From positions 1-12,477 of the forward strand of contig PWGF01000160.1 of NCBI GenBank assembly GCA_003554375.1: a DNA stretch of 12,477 bases. Direction: 5' to 3'. Of this stretch, positions 1 to 7,181 are shown in pieces; positions within the stretch are counted from its first letter, which is position 1; each line of letters begins with the position of its first letter. The notes beneath the pieces are model-generated. The model ran no database searches and was not told the DNA's origin. It saw nothing but the letters and a program-made list of their open reading frames with translations. Both the position numbers and the translations under genes were made by a program. The DNA is from Spirochaetaceae bacterium (GTDB lineage: Bacteria > Spirochaetota > Spirochaetia > DSM-27196 > SKKC01).

Positions 1-52
1 GGAGCGCGCCCGTGGGCGCCGGCTTCGTCCGTCGGCTCTTCAGTTCGTTCAT
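1..52 (-). CDS. Partial 5' end of an unrecognised minus-strand gene
   Basis: Reading leftwards, an ATG at 52-50 is preceded by GGAGG (63-59) with a six-base spacer (AAAGAT), an ideal Shine-Dalgarno arrangement. The frame stays open to the window edge and gives a basic start, M-N-E-L-K-S-R-R-T-K-P-A-P-T-G-A-L. Only 17 codons are visible, so the product cannot be named. The gene is divergent from the DAHP synthase gene, and its promoter must lie within 64-273. Confidence rests only on the ribosome binding site and the open frame. Confidence 0.5.
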   Translation of the reverse strand, partial: MNELKSRRTKPAPTGAL

Positions 53-236
53 ATCTTTCCTCCGCGCACCCAAGATTGTGGCCGCTCGGGCGTCGAAGCC
101 CGGTTTCGGCGTGGTGCGCACGTGCACAGTACGCTGAAGACCAGACTACGGCATTGAGCTGGATCAATTTCCGGCCATTTTCCCCAATAGCGGTTTGCGG
201 CCGGCCCTCTCAGAGCGAGCCGTGCAAGCTGGGGCA

Positions 237-266
237 TTGATTCGGCTGCCGTCGGTTATCTATACT
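237..266 (+). promoter_or_regulatory. Sigma70-like promoter of aroF, apparently giving a leaderless mRNA
   Basis: A -35 box TTGATT (237-242) and a -10 box TATACT (261-266) are separated by 18 bases. The usual start point 6-8 bases after the -10 box would fall at 272-274, which is on or next to the ATG at 274. There is no purine-rich ribosome binding site before that ATG. The boxes are directly visible; the leaderless transcript is inferred from the spacing. Confidence 0.55.
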
Positions 267-273
267 CGGTTCG

Positions 274-1362
274 ATGAAGCGGACACAGACCGACGACGTA
301 CGGATTGCAGGACTTACCCCTCTCATTCCCCCGCGCAAGCTCAAGGAGGATCTGCCGCTCTCGGAACGCTCCATCGAAACCGTCTTGCAGGGGAGGGTTG
401 AAATCGAGTCCGTGCTTCAAGGTAAGGATGATCGGTTGGTTGTTATCGTCGGGCCGTGTTCTATCCATGATCCGGATTCGGCGCTGGAATACGCGACCCG
501 GTTAGTGAAGCTCCGGGAGGAGCTATCGGAGCGCTTGGCGATCATTATGCGAGTCTACTTCGAGAAGCCTCGCACCAAGCTCGGGTGGCGCGGCCACATC
601 TTGGATCCTAACCTCGACGGGAGCTACGACATCGGACGCGGGTTGGAGAGCGCGCGACGTCTGCTGTTGCAGATTACCGAGATGGGGCTTCCCGCAGGGA
701 GCGAAGTGCTGGATCCGATCGTTCCCCAGTATACCGCGGAGCTGTTGAGCTGGGCCGGTATCGGAGCGCGGACAACCGAAAGTCAGACTCATCGTGAGAT
801 GGCGAGTGGGTTGAGTATGCCGGTGGGCTTCAAGAACGGTACCGATGGTTCGGTGATGGTGGCGGTCAATGCCATGGCCTCCAGCACTCGCCCGCACCGT
901 TTCATCGGCATCGATCAAGAAGGGCGAACGTGCATGCTGGAGACCCGCGGCAATGAGTTCAGTCACCTCATACTGCGCGGCGGCCGAAGCGGGCCGAACT
1001 ACCACGATGAGGATGTGGAGGACGCGCTCGACGCGCTCACTGAGAACGGGTTGAACCGTGCCGTTATGGTGGACTGTAGCCATGGAAACAGTCGAAAGAA
1101 CCATGGCAGGCAATGCACGGTGCTGAAAAGCGTCCTGCGGCAGCGCGGAGAAGGGAATCGGGCGGTCATTGGCGCTATGATTGAGAGCAATTTGCAGGAG
1201 GGGGCACAGAAGCTCACGAGCCCTTCGGAGCTCGCATACGGCGTCTCCATTACGGACGCCTGTATTGGCTGGGAAGAGACTGAGTGCTTGCTCCGGTGTG
1301 CCGCGGATTTGGAGGCGGCACGCGCGCGCGGATCCGCCGAATTGCTTGGCGGATGCAGGTGA
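274..1362 (+). CDS. aroF: 3-deoxy-7-phosphoheptulonate (DAHP) synthase, class I, AroF type
   Basis: This enzyme condenses phosphoenolpyruvate with erythrose-4-phosphate, the first step of the shikimate pathway, in the cytoplasm. The 362-residue product has the length and motifs of the E. coli AroF/G/H family: GPCSIHD (60-66), EKPRT (97-101), GARTTES (164-170), GFKNGTDG (185-192) and SITDACIGWE near 325-334. The four metal ligands known from AroG align as Cys62, His270, Glu304 and Asp328. The stretches THREMASGLSMPVG, PHRFIGI and MVDCSHGNS are closer to Tyr-regulated AroF than to AroG or AroH as I recall them, so tyrosine feedback is likely but unproven. The start at 274 is supported because MKRTQTDDVRI lines up with the N terminus of these enzymes; there is no Shine-Dalgarno. 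It is transcribed alone, ahead of a strong hairpin at 1369-1392. Confidence 0.95.
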   Translation: MKRTQTDDVRIAGLTPLIPPRKLKEDLPLSERSIETVLQGRVEIESVLQGKDDRLVVIVGPCSIHDPDSALEYATRLVKLREELSERLAIIMRVYFEKPRTKLGWRGHILDPNLDGSYDIGRGLESARRLLLQITEMGLPAGSEVLDPIVPQYTAELLSWAGIGARTTESQTHREMASGLSMPVGFKNGTDGSVMVAVNAMASSTRPHRFIGIDQEGRTCMLETRGNEFSHLILRGGRSGPNYHDEDVEDALDALTENGLNRAVMVDCSHGNSRKNHGRQCTVLKSVLRQRGEGNRAVIGAMIESNLQEGAQKLTSPSELAYGVSITDACIGWEETECLLRCAADLEAARARGSAELLGGCR

Positions 1363-1368
1363 GTCGAA

Positions 1369-1392
1369 CGCTCGCCGGGAACCGGCGGAGCG
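1369..1392 (+). terminator. Strong hairpin just after the aroF stop, probable terminator
   Basis: CGCTCGCCGG (1369-1378) pairs with CCGGCG-G-AGCG (1382-1392) through ten base pairs with one bulged G and a GAA loop. It begins 7 bases after the aroF stop codon. A second, smaller stem lies inside the end of aroF: ATCCGCC (1332-1338) with GGCGGAT (1348-1354). Neither has a U-tract, so termination would rely on the hairpin itself or on another factor. Confidence 0.5.
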
Positions 1393-1557
1393 CGTATCGG
1401 AGGAGAGAAAGCTACGTACCGAGATCGATCGTGGTCCGGCCAGGGCACACACGCAACAGCTAAACCGGCGGATCATGCGCAGGAGCCGGCGCGTTCCGTC
1501 AAGCCACTAAGGGCTGCTAGCGGCCGGATTGCGGTATGGGACCGAACTGCGCTTCTG

Positions 1558-3657
1558 GTGTTTGGACTCCTGGTCTTGGTATCGGTGGGCATCCTTGGGG
1601 CCGTATACATGCGGCTCGAGCGGATGGACCGCGCCGAAGCGCTTATAGAAGAGGAACGGGCGCTGTCGGCGCAGCAACAGGCGTATTCCGCTGCCGTTCG
1701 AAGCGTTCTGGACGACAAGAGCTTCTTAGCGCGGGACGAGCGTATCCGGGCCGCGCTCGCCGGCGAGAGCAATCAGGAGTATTCGGGAGTCCAGGAAGTC
1801 GTGCGTGTGTTTGCTGAAGCCCGGCCGCAGTACCGTCAGGTTCGTGTGGTAGACCGGCGGGGTGGCCGCCTCTTCGCGACATCCAGTGACACTATTAGCG
1901 ATCGTGAGCTCGCCGACCAGGCGTTTGACGCTCTGGTTTTCGACCTTGCTCCGGGGCAACACCTTGTCTCCGGAATTGATTTCACACACGGCTACCGGCA
2001 TCCGATCGTCCGTTTTGGATCACCAGTGTACGCGGCCGGCGGGCGTTTTCTCGGCATTATCTCAGCGGATCTGATGTTGGAGGGGGTGTTTGCTCGGATT
2101 GCTCGGCAGTATGGCCCATCTCCCTCCCACGCGCTTCTGATCGACCGGCAAGGCCAGTGGGTCAAGGTCGGAGCCGGTGGAGAGGTTCTGGAGGCATACG
2201 GAGCGGTGGATCGCTCGGAGGGGGCGGAGCCACTGGAGGAACGGTTCCCGGATATCGCCCGGGCGATTGAGGCGGGGACGGAGAGCGGCATTGGCGAAGA
2301 CGGAGTGTACGCGGTAAGCCATTTCGAGCTCTCCCATGCGCAGTTGGACGGAGCGTGGGACGCACTGGAGATTAGCTCATTGCCGTACGGCTTGGGACCG
2401 ACCGTTCATGCTCCATGGTATCTTGCAAGCTATCGCCCTCTTGAGCTTCTGCTCGAAGAGTCGGCCGCGCGACTGCGGACGTTTGCCCTCGGGGGGGTGG
2501 GAATACTTGCGGTTCTGTTTGCGGTGGCAAACGCCGTTTTGCGATCGCGCCGTGATCGAAAGATAGCTGTGGCGGAGCTGGCGCAGGCAGTGGATGATCT
2601 GCGCGGACAGCAGGAAGAGCTGGTACAGATCAACGCACTCGGCGAGCTCATGCAGTCATGTGACACGGAGGAGGAGATTTACGCTGTCTGCGAGGGATAT
2701 GGGCCGCAGCTCTTCCGGGAATCATCCGGAGTAGTCTATATCCGCCGCGGCAGTGATGAGGAGCTCGAGCGAGCCGCCGTCTGGGGGAATGCAGTAGCCC
2801 CGGAGCGTATCAGCAGGGAGGAGTGTTGGGCGGTGCGCCGCGGGCACCGGCACGAGGTTTATCCCGGATCGGGCGCGCCGGTGTGCCGACACTTTCGGGC
2901 GGGCGACGACCCCGTTTACGCGGTTTGTGTTCCCTTCGTGCAACGTGGCGAGATGTTTGGGGTGTTGTGCGTCTCTGTCCCCTCGAACTCGCTCGAGCTC
3001 TTCAGCACGTACGAACAACGCTCCGGGGACCAGATTGTTGCCGGCGTAGCGCGGGTTGCGGAAATCGTGGCGGGGCGGATGGCACTGAGCCTAGCCAATG
3101 TGAGATTGCGGGACAGACTCCGGACGCAGTCGATTCGAGATGCATTGACCGGCTTGTTCAACAGACGGTTTCTTGACGAGACGCTTGTCCGCGAGGTCGG
3201 ACGAGCAAAGCGAGAAGGCGCTGCGCTCTCACTGATTATGCTTGACATGGACCATTTCAAAGCTTTCAACGACCGCCATGGGCATGAGGCGGGTGACCGA
3301 GTTCTTGCACGAGTCGGCCGCTTGATCGATCGAACGTTTCGCGAAAGCGATGTAGGTTGCCGGTACGGTGGGGAAGAGTTTGCCGTGGTTCTCCCGCACT
3401 CCGACGGGACGAATGCCGCGGAGCGAGCGGAAGTTCTTCGCTCTGTTATGGAAGAGACTTCTTTTCAGGTTCCGGGAGGAAAGAGTGAGACGGTGACGGT
3501 TTCGTGTGGTGTAGTCGAGATGGACGCTCGTCACGAGAGCGCTGAGGAGCTTCTGGGAGCAGCCGATGCTGCTCTCTATGCCGCGAAGCGAGAAGGCCGC
3601 AACCGGGTTGTACTGGATTCCGGTTCCCGTCGCCGGGAGAGCGGGACCGGCGGGTGA
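1558..3657 (+). CDS. Membrane-bound diguanylate cyclase: periplasmic sensor, GAF, GGDEF
   Basis: The product should make cyclic di-GMP from two GTP in response to an external signal. Counting from the GTG at 1558, a membrane helix (residues 1-20) is followed by a periplasmic region of about 285 residues that looks like a Cache-type sensor. A second helix (309-328), a coiled linker, a GAF-like domain (about 358-515) and a GGDEF domain (about 520-680) follow. The GGDEF domain starts with DALTGLFNRR (528-537). It keeps the metal and substrate residues in LDMDHFKAFND (562-572), has an active GGEEF site (604-608), and has an RxxD inhibitory site (R595-D598) exactly five residues before it. The start is doubtful: GTG 1558 lies inside the first helix, has no ribosome binding site, and the frame is open upstream back to the aroF stop without any ATG, GTG or TTG. 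The gene is convergent with gnd. Its ligand cannot be told from sequence. Confidence 0.9.
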   Translation: MFGLLVLVSVGILGAVYMRLERMDRAEALIEEERALSAQQQAYSAAVRSVLDDKSFLARDERIRAALAGESNQEYSGVQEVVRVFAEARPQYRQVRVVDRRGGRLFATSSDTISDRELADQAFDALVFDLAPGQHLVSGIDFTHGYRHPIVRFGSPVYAAGGRFLGIISADLMLEGVFARIARQYGPSPSHALLIDRQGQWVKVGAGGEVLEAYGAVDRSEGAEPLEERFPDIARAIEAGTESGIGEDGVYAVSHFELSHAQLDGAWDALEISSLPYGLGPTVHAPWYLASYRPLELLLEESAARLRTFALGGVGILAVLFAVANAVLRSRRDRKIAVAELAQAVDDLRGQQEELVQINALGELMQSCDTEEEIYAVCEGYGPQLFRESSGVVYIRRGSDEELERAAVWGNAVAPERISREECWAVRRGHRHEVYPGSGAPVCRHFRAGDDPVYAVCVPFVQRGEMFGVLCVSVPSNSLELFSTYEQRSGDQIVAGVARVAEIVAGRMALSLANVRLRDRLRTQSIRDALTGLFNRRFLDETLVREVGRAKREGAALSLIMLDMDHFKAFNDRHGHEAGDRVLARVGRLIDRTFRESDVGCRYGGEEFAVVLPHSDGTNAAERAEVLRSVMEETSFQVPGGKSETVTVSCGVVEMDARHESAEELLGAADAALYAAKREGRNRVVLDSGSRRRESGTGG

Positions 3658-3682
3658 GCCGCGGCGGACTCACCGGCCGGTC
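3645..3682. terminator. Bidirectional GC hairpin between the convergent cyclase and gnd genes
   Basis: Bases 3645-3658 and 3669-3682 form a 14-base-pair stem with one mismatch around a ten-base loop. The left arm overlaps the cyclase stop codon (3655-3657), and the right arm ends 25 bases beyond the gnd stop. Both genes point at it, so it can serve both strands. There is no T-run on either side. Confidence 0.6.
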
Positions 3683-3707
3683 AGGCGGAATCACCCGAGC
3701 GATGTAG

Positions 3708-5162
3708 CTACACTTCGTAACTACCGCTTGCCACGTCGCCGCCGCGTCCGGTCCAGTTTGTGTGGAAAAAACGACCTCGCGGCTGATCTACCCGCTCGTA
3801 TGTATGCGCGCCGAAGTAGTCTCGTTGCGCCTGTAGCAGGTTTGCAGGAAGCCGGGCGGTCCGATACCCGTCGAAGAACGCCAGCGCCGAGCTCAGGGAG
3901 GGAAGCGGAATGCCGGACTGAACGCCGCGTGTGATCGTGCGGCGCCACCCCGGGACTGCCTCTGCAATAACCTCCCGGAAGTGGGGGTCGACGATCAGGT
4001 TCACGAGCTCCGGATCTTGCCGGAAGGCGCGCTTGATATCGCTCAGGAATGCGCTGCGAATGATGCAGCCGCCACGCCACATGGTCGCGACAGCGCCGTA
4101 ATCGATATGCCAGCCGTGCTCCCGGGAAGCCTCGCGGATGAGCATGAATCCCTGCGCGTACGACGAAATCTTGGCTGCGAGGAGGGCGTGTTCCAAATCC
4201 GCCAGCACGGCATCTCGGTCCTCCGAGAGTTTCGGCTCGACACCCTGGAACTCCTGTGAGGCAGCGATTCGTTCATCTTTCCGTGCGCTAAGGCAACGGG
4301 AGAACACCGCTTCGGCGATCAGGGTGATCGGAATGCCGAGCTGAGCTCCGTCCACTACCGTCCACTTGCCCGTTCCCTTCTGGCCTGCGGTATCCAAGAT
4401 CTTCTCTACGAGAGGAGCTCCGTCCTCGTCGCGAGTGCCGAGGATGTCGCCGGTGATCTCGATGAGGTAACTCTGAAGAGGCCCGTCGTTCCACTTTCTG
4501 AATACAGACGCCATTTCATCGTGGGACATCCCCAAGGCGTCCTTCATGAGATGGTACGCTTCGCCGATGAGCTGCATGTCTCCGTATTCGATACCGTTGT
4601 GGACCATCTTGACGTAGTGGCCTGCGCCACCTTTTCCAACCCAATCGCAACACGGCTCATCGTCGGGCGTTCGAGCGGCGATGGCCTGGAAGATGTCCTT
4701 GATGAGCGGCCATGCCTTCTCGTTGCCGCCAGGCATAATGCTGGGACCGTGTCGAGCTCCTTCTTCCCCGCCGGATACGCCGGTGCCGATGTAGAGGAGG
4801 CCCTTCTCGGCCAGCTCGGCCGTACGTCGCTCCGTATCCGGGTAGTGGCTATTCCCGCCATCTATCAGAAGATCGCCCGGCTCTAGGTATGGGAGTAGCT
4901 TTTCGATGGACGAGTCGACGACAGAGCCTGCTTTCACCATCAGGACTATCTTTCGTGGCCGCTCCAAGCGGCTCACGAACTGCTCTGGCGAGTACGCGCC
5001 ATAGATCTCCCGCCCTGAAGCGGGGCCTGCCAGGAAGTCATCCGTTTTTTCCCGCGTCCTGTTGTAGACTGCAACTCGATAGCCTCGATCGTTCATGTTC
5101 AGCACGAGGTTCTGCCCCATCACGGCTAGGCCTACGAGGCCGATCTGCGCTTCTTGACTCAT
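3708..5162 (-). CDS. gnd: 6-phosphogluconate dehydrogenase, decarboxylating
   Basis: This enzyme oxidises 6-phosphogluconate to ribulose-5-phosphate, CO2 and NAD(P)H in the oxidative pentose phosphate pathway, in the cytoplasm. The 484-residue product is close to the usual length of about 470. The Rossmann motif GLVGLAVMGQNL (8-19) is followed by NRT (34-36), which usually goes with NADP. GGNSHY (102-107) and GVSGGEEGARHGPSIMPGG (128-146) are present, as is KMVHNGIEYGDMQ with the catalytic pair Lys185 and Glu192. The C terminus keeps the FHTNWTG block. I place the start at the ATG at 5162-5160 because GGAGGA lies just upstream with good spacing; a longer frame to 5207 has no such support. It is divergent from uxaE and appears to be transcribed alone from the promoter at 5198-5226. 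Confidence 0.97.
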   Translation of the reverse strand: MSQEAQIGLVGLAVMGQNLVLNMNDRGYRVAVYNRTREKTDDFLAGPASGREIYGAYSPEQFVSRLERPRKIVLMVKAGSVVDSSIEKLLPYLEPGDLLIDGGNSHYPDTERRTAELAEKGLLYIGTGVSGGEEGARHGPSIMPGGNEKAWPLIKDIFQAIAARTPDDEPCCDWVGKGGAGHYVKMVHNGIEYGDMQLIGEAYHLMKDALGMSHDEMASVFRKWNDGPLQSYLIEITGDILGTRDEDGAPLVEKILDTAGQKGTGKWTVVDGAQLGIPITLIAEAVFSRCLSARKDERIAASQEFQGVEPKLSEDRDAVLADLEHALLAAKISSYAQGFMLIREASREHGWHIDYGAVATMWRGGCIIRSAFLSDIKRAFRQDPELVNLIVDPHFREVIAEAVPGWRRTITRGVQSGIPLPSLSSALAFFDGYRTARLPANLLQAQRDYFGAHTYERVDQPRGRFFHTNWTGRGGDVASGSYEV

Positions 5163-5197
5163 GTGTAGTTCCTCCGTCGGGTGGTTCCCAGCATCCC

Positions 5198-5226
5198 TCA
5201 GTACCACGCCGAGTAAAAGGCGTCAA
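5198..5226 (-). promoter_or_regulatory. Predicted gnd promoter
   Basis: On the minus strand, TTGACG (5226-5221) and TACTGA (5203-5198) are 17 bases apart. Transcription would start near 5191, giving a leader of about 28 bases that contains the GGAGGA ribosome binding site. The -35 box is good and the -10 box is weak. Confidence 0.4.
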
Positions 5227-5236
5227 GTTGGATGGT

Positions 5237-5244
5237 TCCGCGGA
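5237..5244. promoter_or_regulatory. Short palindrome between divergent -35 boxes
   Basis: TCCGCGGA is a perfect 8-base palindrome lying between the -35 box of the gnd promoter (5221-5226) and that of the rightward promoter (5248-5253). Its position would suit a regulator touching both. It is short enough to be chance in GC-rich DNA. Confidence 0.2.
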
Positions 5245-5247
5245 CGT

Positions 5248-5276
5248 TTGACACGGATGTAATACGGGGCTACTGT
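5248..5276 (+). promoter_or_regulatory. Rightward promoter with a perfect TTGACA, upstream of uxaE
   Basis: TTGACA (5248-5253) is followed after 17 bases by TACTGT (5271-5276), the same spacing and a similar -10 to the gnd promoter on the other strand. Transcription from about 5283 would give uxaE a leader of roughly 350 bases, or could feed a small transcript. Confidence 0.45.
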
Positions 5277-5360
5277 GCATGCTGTCGGCGTGCGTGAGAC
5301 AAGCGTGCGCGAGTCGTCGAAGGAGACACCACGTTCACGACAGGTGGACGAAGCCGTGGT

Positions 5361-5389
5361 TTGCTTGCAACACGAATTGCCATCATAAT
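5361..5389 (+). promoter_or_regulatory. Second rightward promoter with TTGCAA palindromes, upstream of uxaE
   Basis: TTGCTT (5361-5366) and CATAAT (5384-5389) are 17 bases apart, and the -10 box matches consensus at five of six positions. TTGCAA, itself a palindrome, occurs at 5365-5370 inside the promoter and again at 5391-5396 just past the -10 box; TTGCA recurs at 5403-5407. The pair flanking the -10 region could be operator half-sites. Transcription from about 5396 would leave a leader of about 240 bases before uxaE. Confidence 0.45.
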
Positions 5390-5432
5390 ATTGCAAGGAG
5401 TGTTGCACTGTTCGGTTCCACGTCAAGGGCGA

Positions 5433-5549
5433 ATGGGGCATCGCGGCAGGCCGAAGCGGTGGAAGCGTGTACGGAGGGCGGAGGTCCCAACCACTTCGGA
5501 GGAAGCGGCAGCGAGCGGGGCGGCAGCGTGCACCGAGAGTGGAGTCTAA
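5433..5549 (+). CDS. Possible 38-residue basic peptide in the uxaE leader
   Basis: An ATG at 5433 opens a frame to the TAA at 5547-5549. The peptide begins M-G-H-R-G-R-P-K-R-W-K-R-V-R-R, a dense basic cluster that recalls AT-hooks or the start of small DNA-binding proteins, and then becomes Ala/Glu/Ser-rich. AAGGG precedes the start but only three bases away, which is poor spacing. No family is recognised beyond this resemblance. It may be chance reading of a leader. Confidence 0.2.
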   Translation: MGHRGRPKRWKRVRRAEVPTTSEEAAASGAAACTESGV

Positions 5550-5634
5550 GGCCGCGTCATTCTCTCCGTGCCGTCGGAAAATCGGAGCGGTGGAACCTGG
5601 TACGGGACGCACTCAAGAAAGGTGAGGTGAGGAC

Positions 5635-7173
5635 ATGAGGGAAGTTATACGTCTGGTTGCGCGGTATCGGCTCGCCGGGATGAGCGGTGAGGAGCTGCAG
5701 GGTGTACGGGACGCGCGTGATCCCATGATCGAGTCTTCGCGGGCGGGAATCTACCGCCGCTCTTTGCACCAGGGTGATGGCGTGTTGTATCTGGTAGGGC
5801 GGGATCAAACGCGGCGGATGTTTGTGGCCGTCTCCAACGGAGCGTTCACCTCACCATTCGGCGGTAAACCGACTCGGATGGAAGGGCTTTTTGCGCAGGA
5901 GATCGAAATGAGCTCGCGCAATGTCAAGAAGCTGTGGAGCCTATTCCCGTGGACCAAGCCGTCGTGTGGTAGCGATCGATGTCCGTCCTTCGGGTTCGGT
6001 GATCGGCTGGGTCTGGCTACGCCGGCGCATGTGCGGGCAGCCCGATCGTTCGATGTTTTCCCTGTATTCGCGCAGCAGAGCTTTCGTGAGCTGACCAAGA
6101 CCGGACGCAGCCTGGCTAATGTGGTGGCTGACGCCTCTTTCTCGGTGTTTCAGGAGGGATACACCGAGGGCTGGGGCGCAGATGCGGATCATGTGCGAAA
6201 TATGCAGCAGGTTCGCGCCGCGGCTGATGCCGGCGTGAGCATGGTTACGTTCGATCTCTCGGACAATCTCAGAGCAGAGGCGTTCTTCTGGGACCAGCGG
6301 CAGGTGCGGGATGCATTCCGTAGACTCGGAAAACGCTATCAACGGCACGTCCGCCGGGCATACTCCGGCAAGTCCTTCCGACTGGGAGATACATCGGTTC
6401 GTATTCGGCCGGAGGAAGCGGAACAGTGCGCGGTCGCTTTTGCCGCGGCGCTGGAATTCGTGGAGCAGGGCCACCGTTTCCTACGCCGTCGGCTTGGCGA
6501 GTATGACCTGGAAGTCAGCATCGACGAGGTTGGAGTGGTAACGACGCCGGCTCAGCACCTGTTCATCGCAAAGGAGTTGGAGAGCCGCGGGTTGCCGGTG
6601 GCGAGTATCGCGCCGTGCCTGGCCGACGGTATCGAGAAAGCGATCGACTTCGCCGGTGATGTAAGCGCGTTCGACAGCGATCTGGTCCAACACGCGGCTG
6701 TGGTCCACGGCGCGGCAGGCGGATACAAGCTCTCGGTCCACTCCGGTAGCGACAAGTTCTCCTTGTATCCGTCCATCCGAAGGCGAACCCAAGGGCAGTT
6801 TCACCTAAAGACTTCGGGGACCAGTTGGCTCGAGGCTATTCGGGCTACGGCGGAGGTGGATCCGGATTTCTACCGGGAGCTCCACAGCAAAGTACATGAT
6901 GCCTATCCCGAGGCGTTGAGCCAGTACGACATTTCCGCCGATGTCGACAGTCTTCCCAGCCCTGAGGGAAAGGCGGATCGCCATCTCCCCGGCCTTCTCT
7001 CGGACCCGAATTGGCGGCAATTGGTCCATATCTCCTACGGGGGGCTTCTCGGAGATTCCGGGGTTCGGAAGAAACTGTTCCAGGTGCTGCATGCGAACGA
7101 GAACGTGCACTTGTCTCGCGTACAGCAGCATATGGAGGAACACCTGAACGCGTTGGGAGTTCCCCGTCGGTAG
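5635..7173 (+). CDS. uxaE: Tagaturonate epimerase, UxaE family
   Basis: UxaE, described in Thermotoga maritima, interconverts D-tagaturonate and D-fructuronate in galacturonate breakdown. The 512-residue product carries the blocks I associate with this family: FGFGDRLGLATPAHVRAA (from 119), VFAQQS followed by a TGR motif, EGWGADADH (to His186), HSGSDKFSLYP (from His369), FHLKTSGTSWLEA (around His390) and HISYG (His465). The conserved His and Asp residues are likely metal or substrate ligands, which is my inference. AAAGGTGAGG gives a suitable ribosome binding site before the ATG. That ATG overlaps the TGA of an upstream frame as ATGA. FolB follows after 8 bases. No other uronate gene (isomerase, reductase, kinase or aldolase) lies in the window, so the rest of the pathway must be elsewhere. 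Confidence 0.88.
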   Translation: MREVIRLVARYRLAGMSGEELQGVRDARDPMIESSRAGIYRRSLHQGDGVLYLVGRDQTRRMFVAVSNGAFTSPFGGKPTRMEGLFAQEIEMSSRNVKKLWSLFPWTKPSCGSDRCPSFGFGDRLGLATPAHVRAARSFDVFPVFAQQSFRELTKTGRSLANVVADASFSVFQEGYTEGWGADADHVRNMQQVRAAADAGVSMVTFDLSDNLRAEAFFWDQRQVRDAFRRLGKRYQRHVRRAYSGKSFRLGDTSVRIRPEEAEQCAVAFAAALEFVEQGHRFLRRRLGEYDLEVSIDEVGVVTTPAQHLFIAKELESRGLPVASIAPCLADGIEKAIDFAGDVSAFDSDLVQHAAVVHGAAGGYKLSVHSGSDKFSLYPSIRRRTQGQFHLKTSGTSWLEAIRATAEVDPDFYRELHSKVHDAYPEALSQYDISADVDSLPSPEGKADRHLPGLLSDPNWRQLVHISYGGLLGDSGVRKKLFQVLHANENVHLSRVQQHMEEHLNALGVPRR

Positions 7174-7181
7174 CGAAGACT

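Noticed and set aside
49..237. 62-residue minus-strand frame upstream of aroF
   Set aside because: It shows no ribosome binding site or family resemblance, and the better-supported minus-strand start is the ATG at 52.
1318..1331. Alternating CG run as Z-DNA
   Set aside because: It is short, lies inside the aroF coding sequence, and is explained by Ala/Arg codons.
523..1476. 317-residue open frame on the minus strand opposite aroF
   Set aside because: It lies antisense to an unmistakable DAHP synthase, has no family features, and is a product of GC-rich codon use.
1536..1817. ATG at 1536 as the start of the cyclase
   Set aside because: It is in another reading frame and leads to a short protein unlike any domain.
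5163..5207. N-terminal extension of gnd to 5207
   Set aside because: The extra residues precede the normal 6PGDH start, and the ribosome binding site clearly serves the ATG at 5162.
5279..5638. 119-residue plus-strand frame in the gnd/uxaE gap
   Set aside because: It has irregular composition rich in Cys, His and Arg and no ribosome binding site at the start. I kept only its ATGA overlap with uxaE as an observation.
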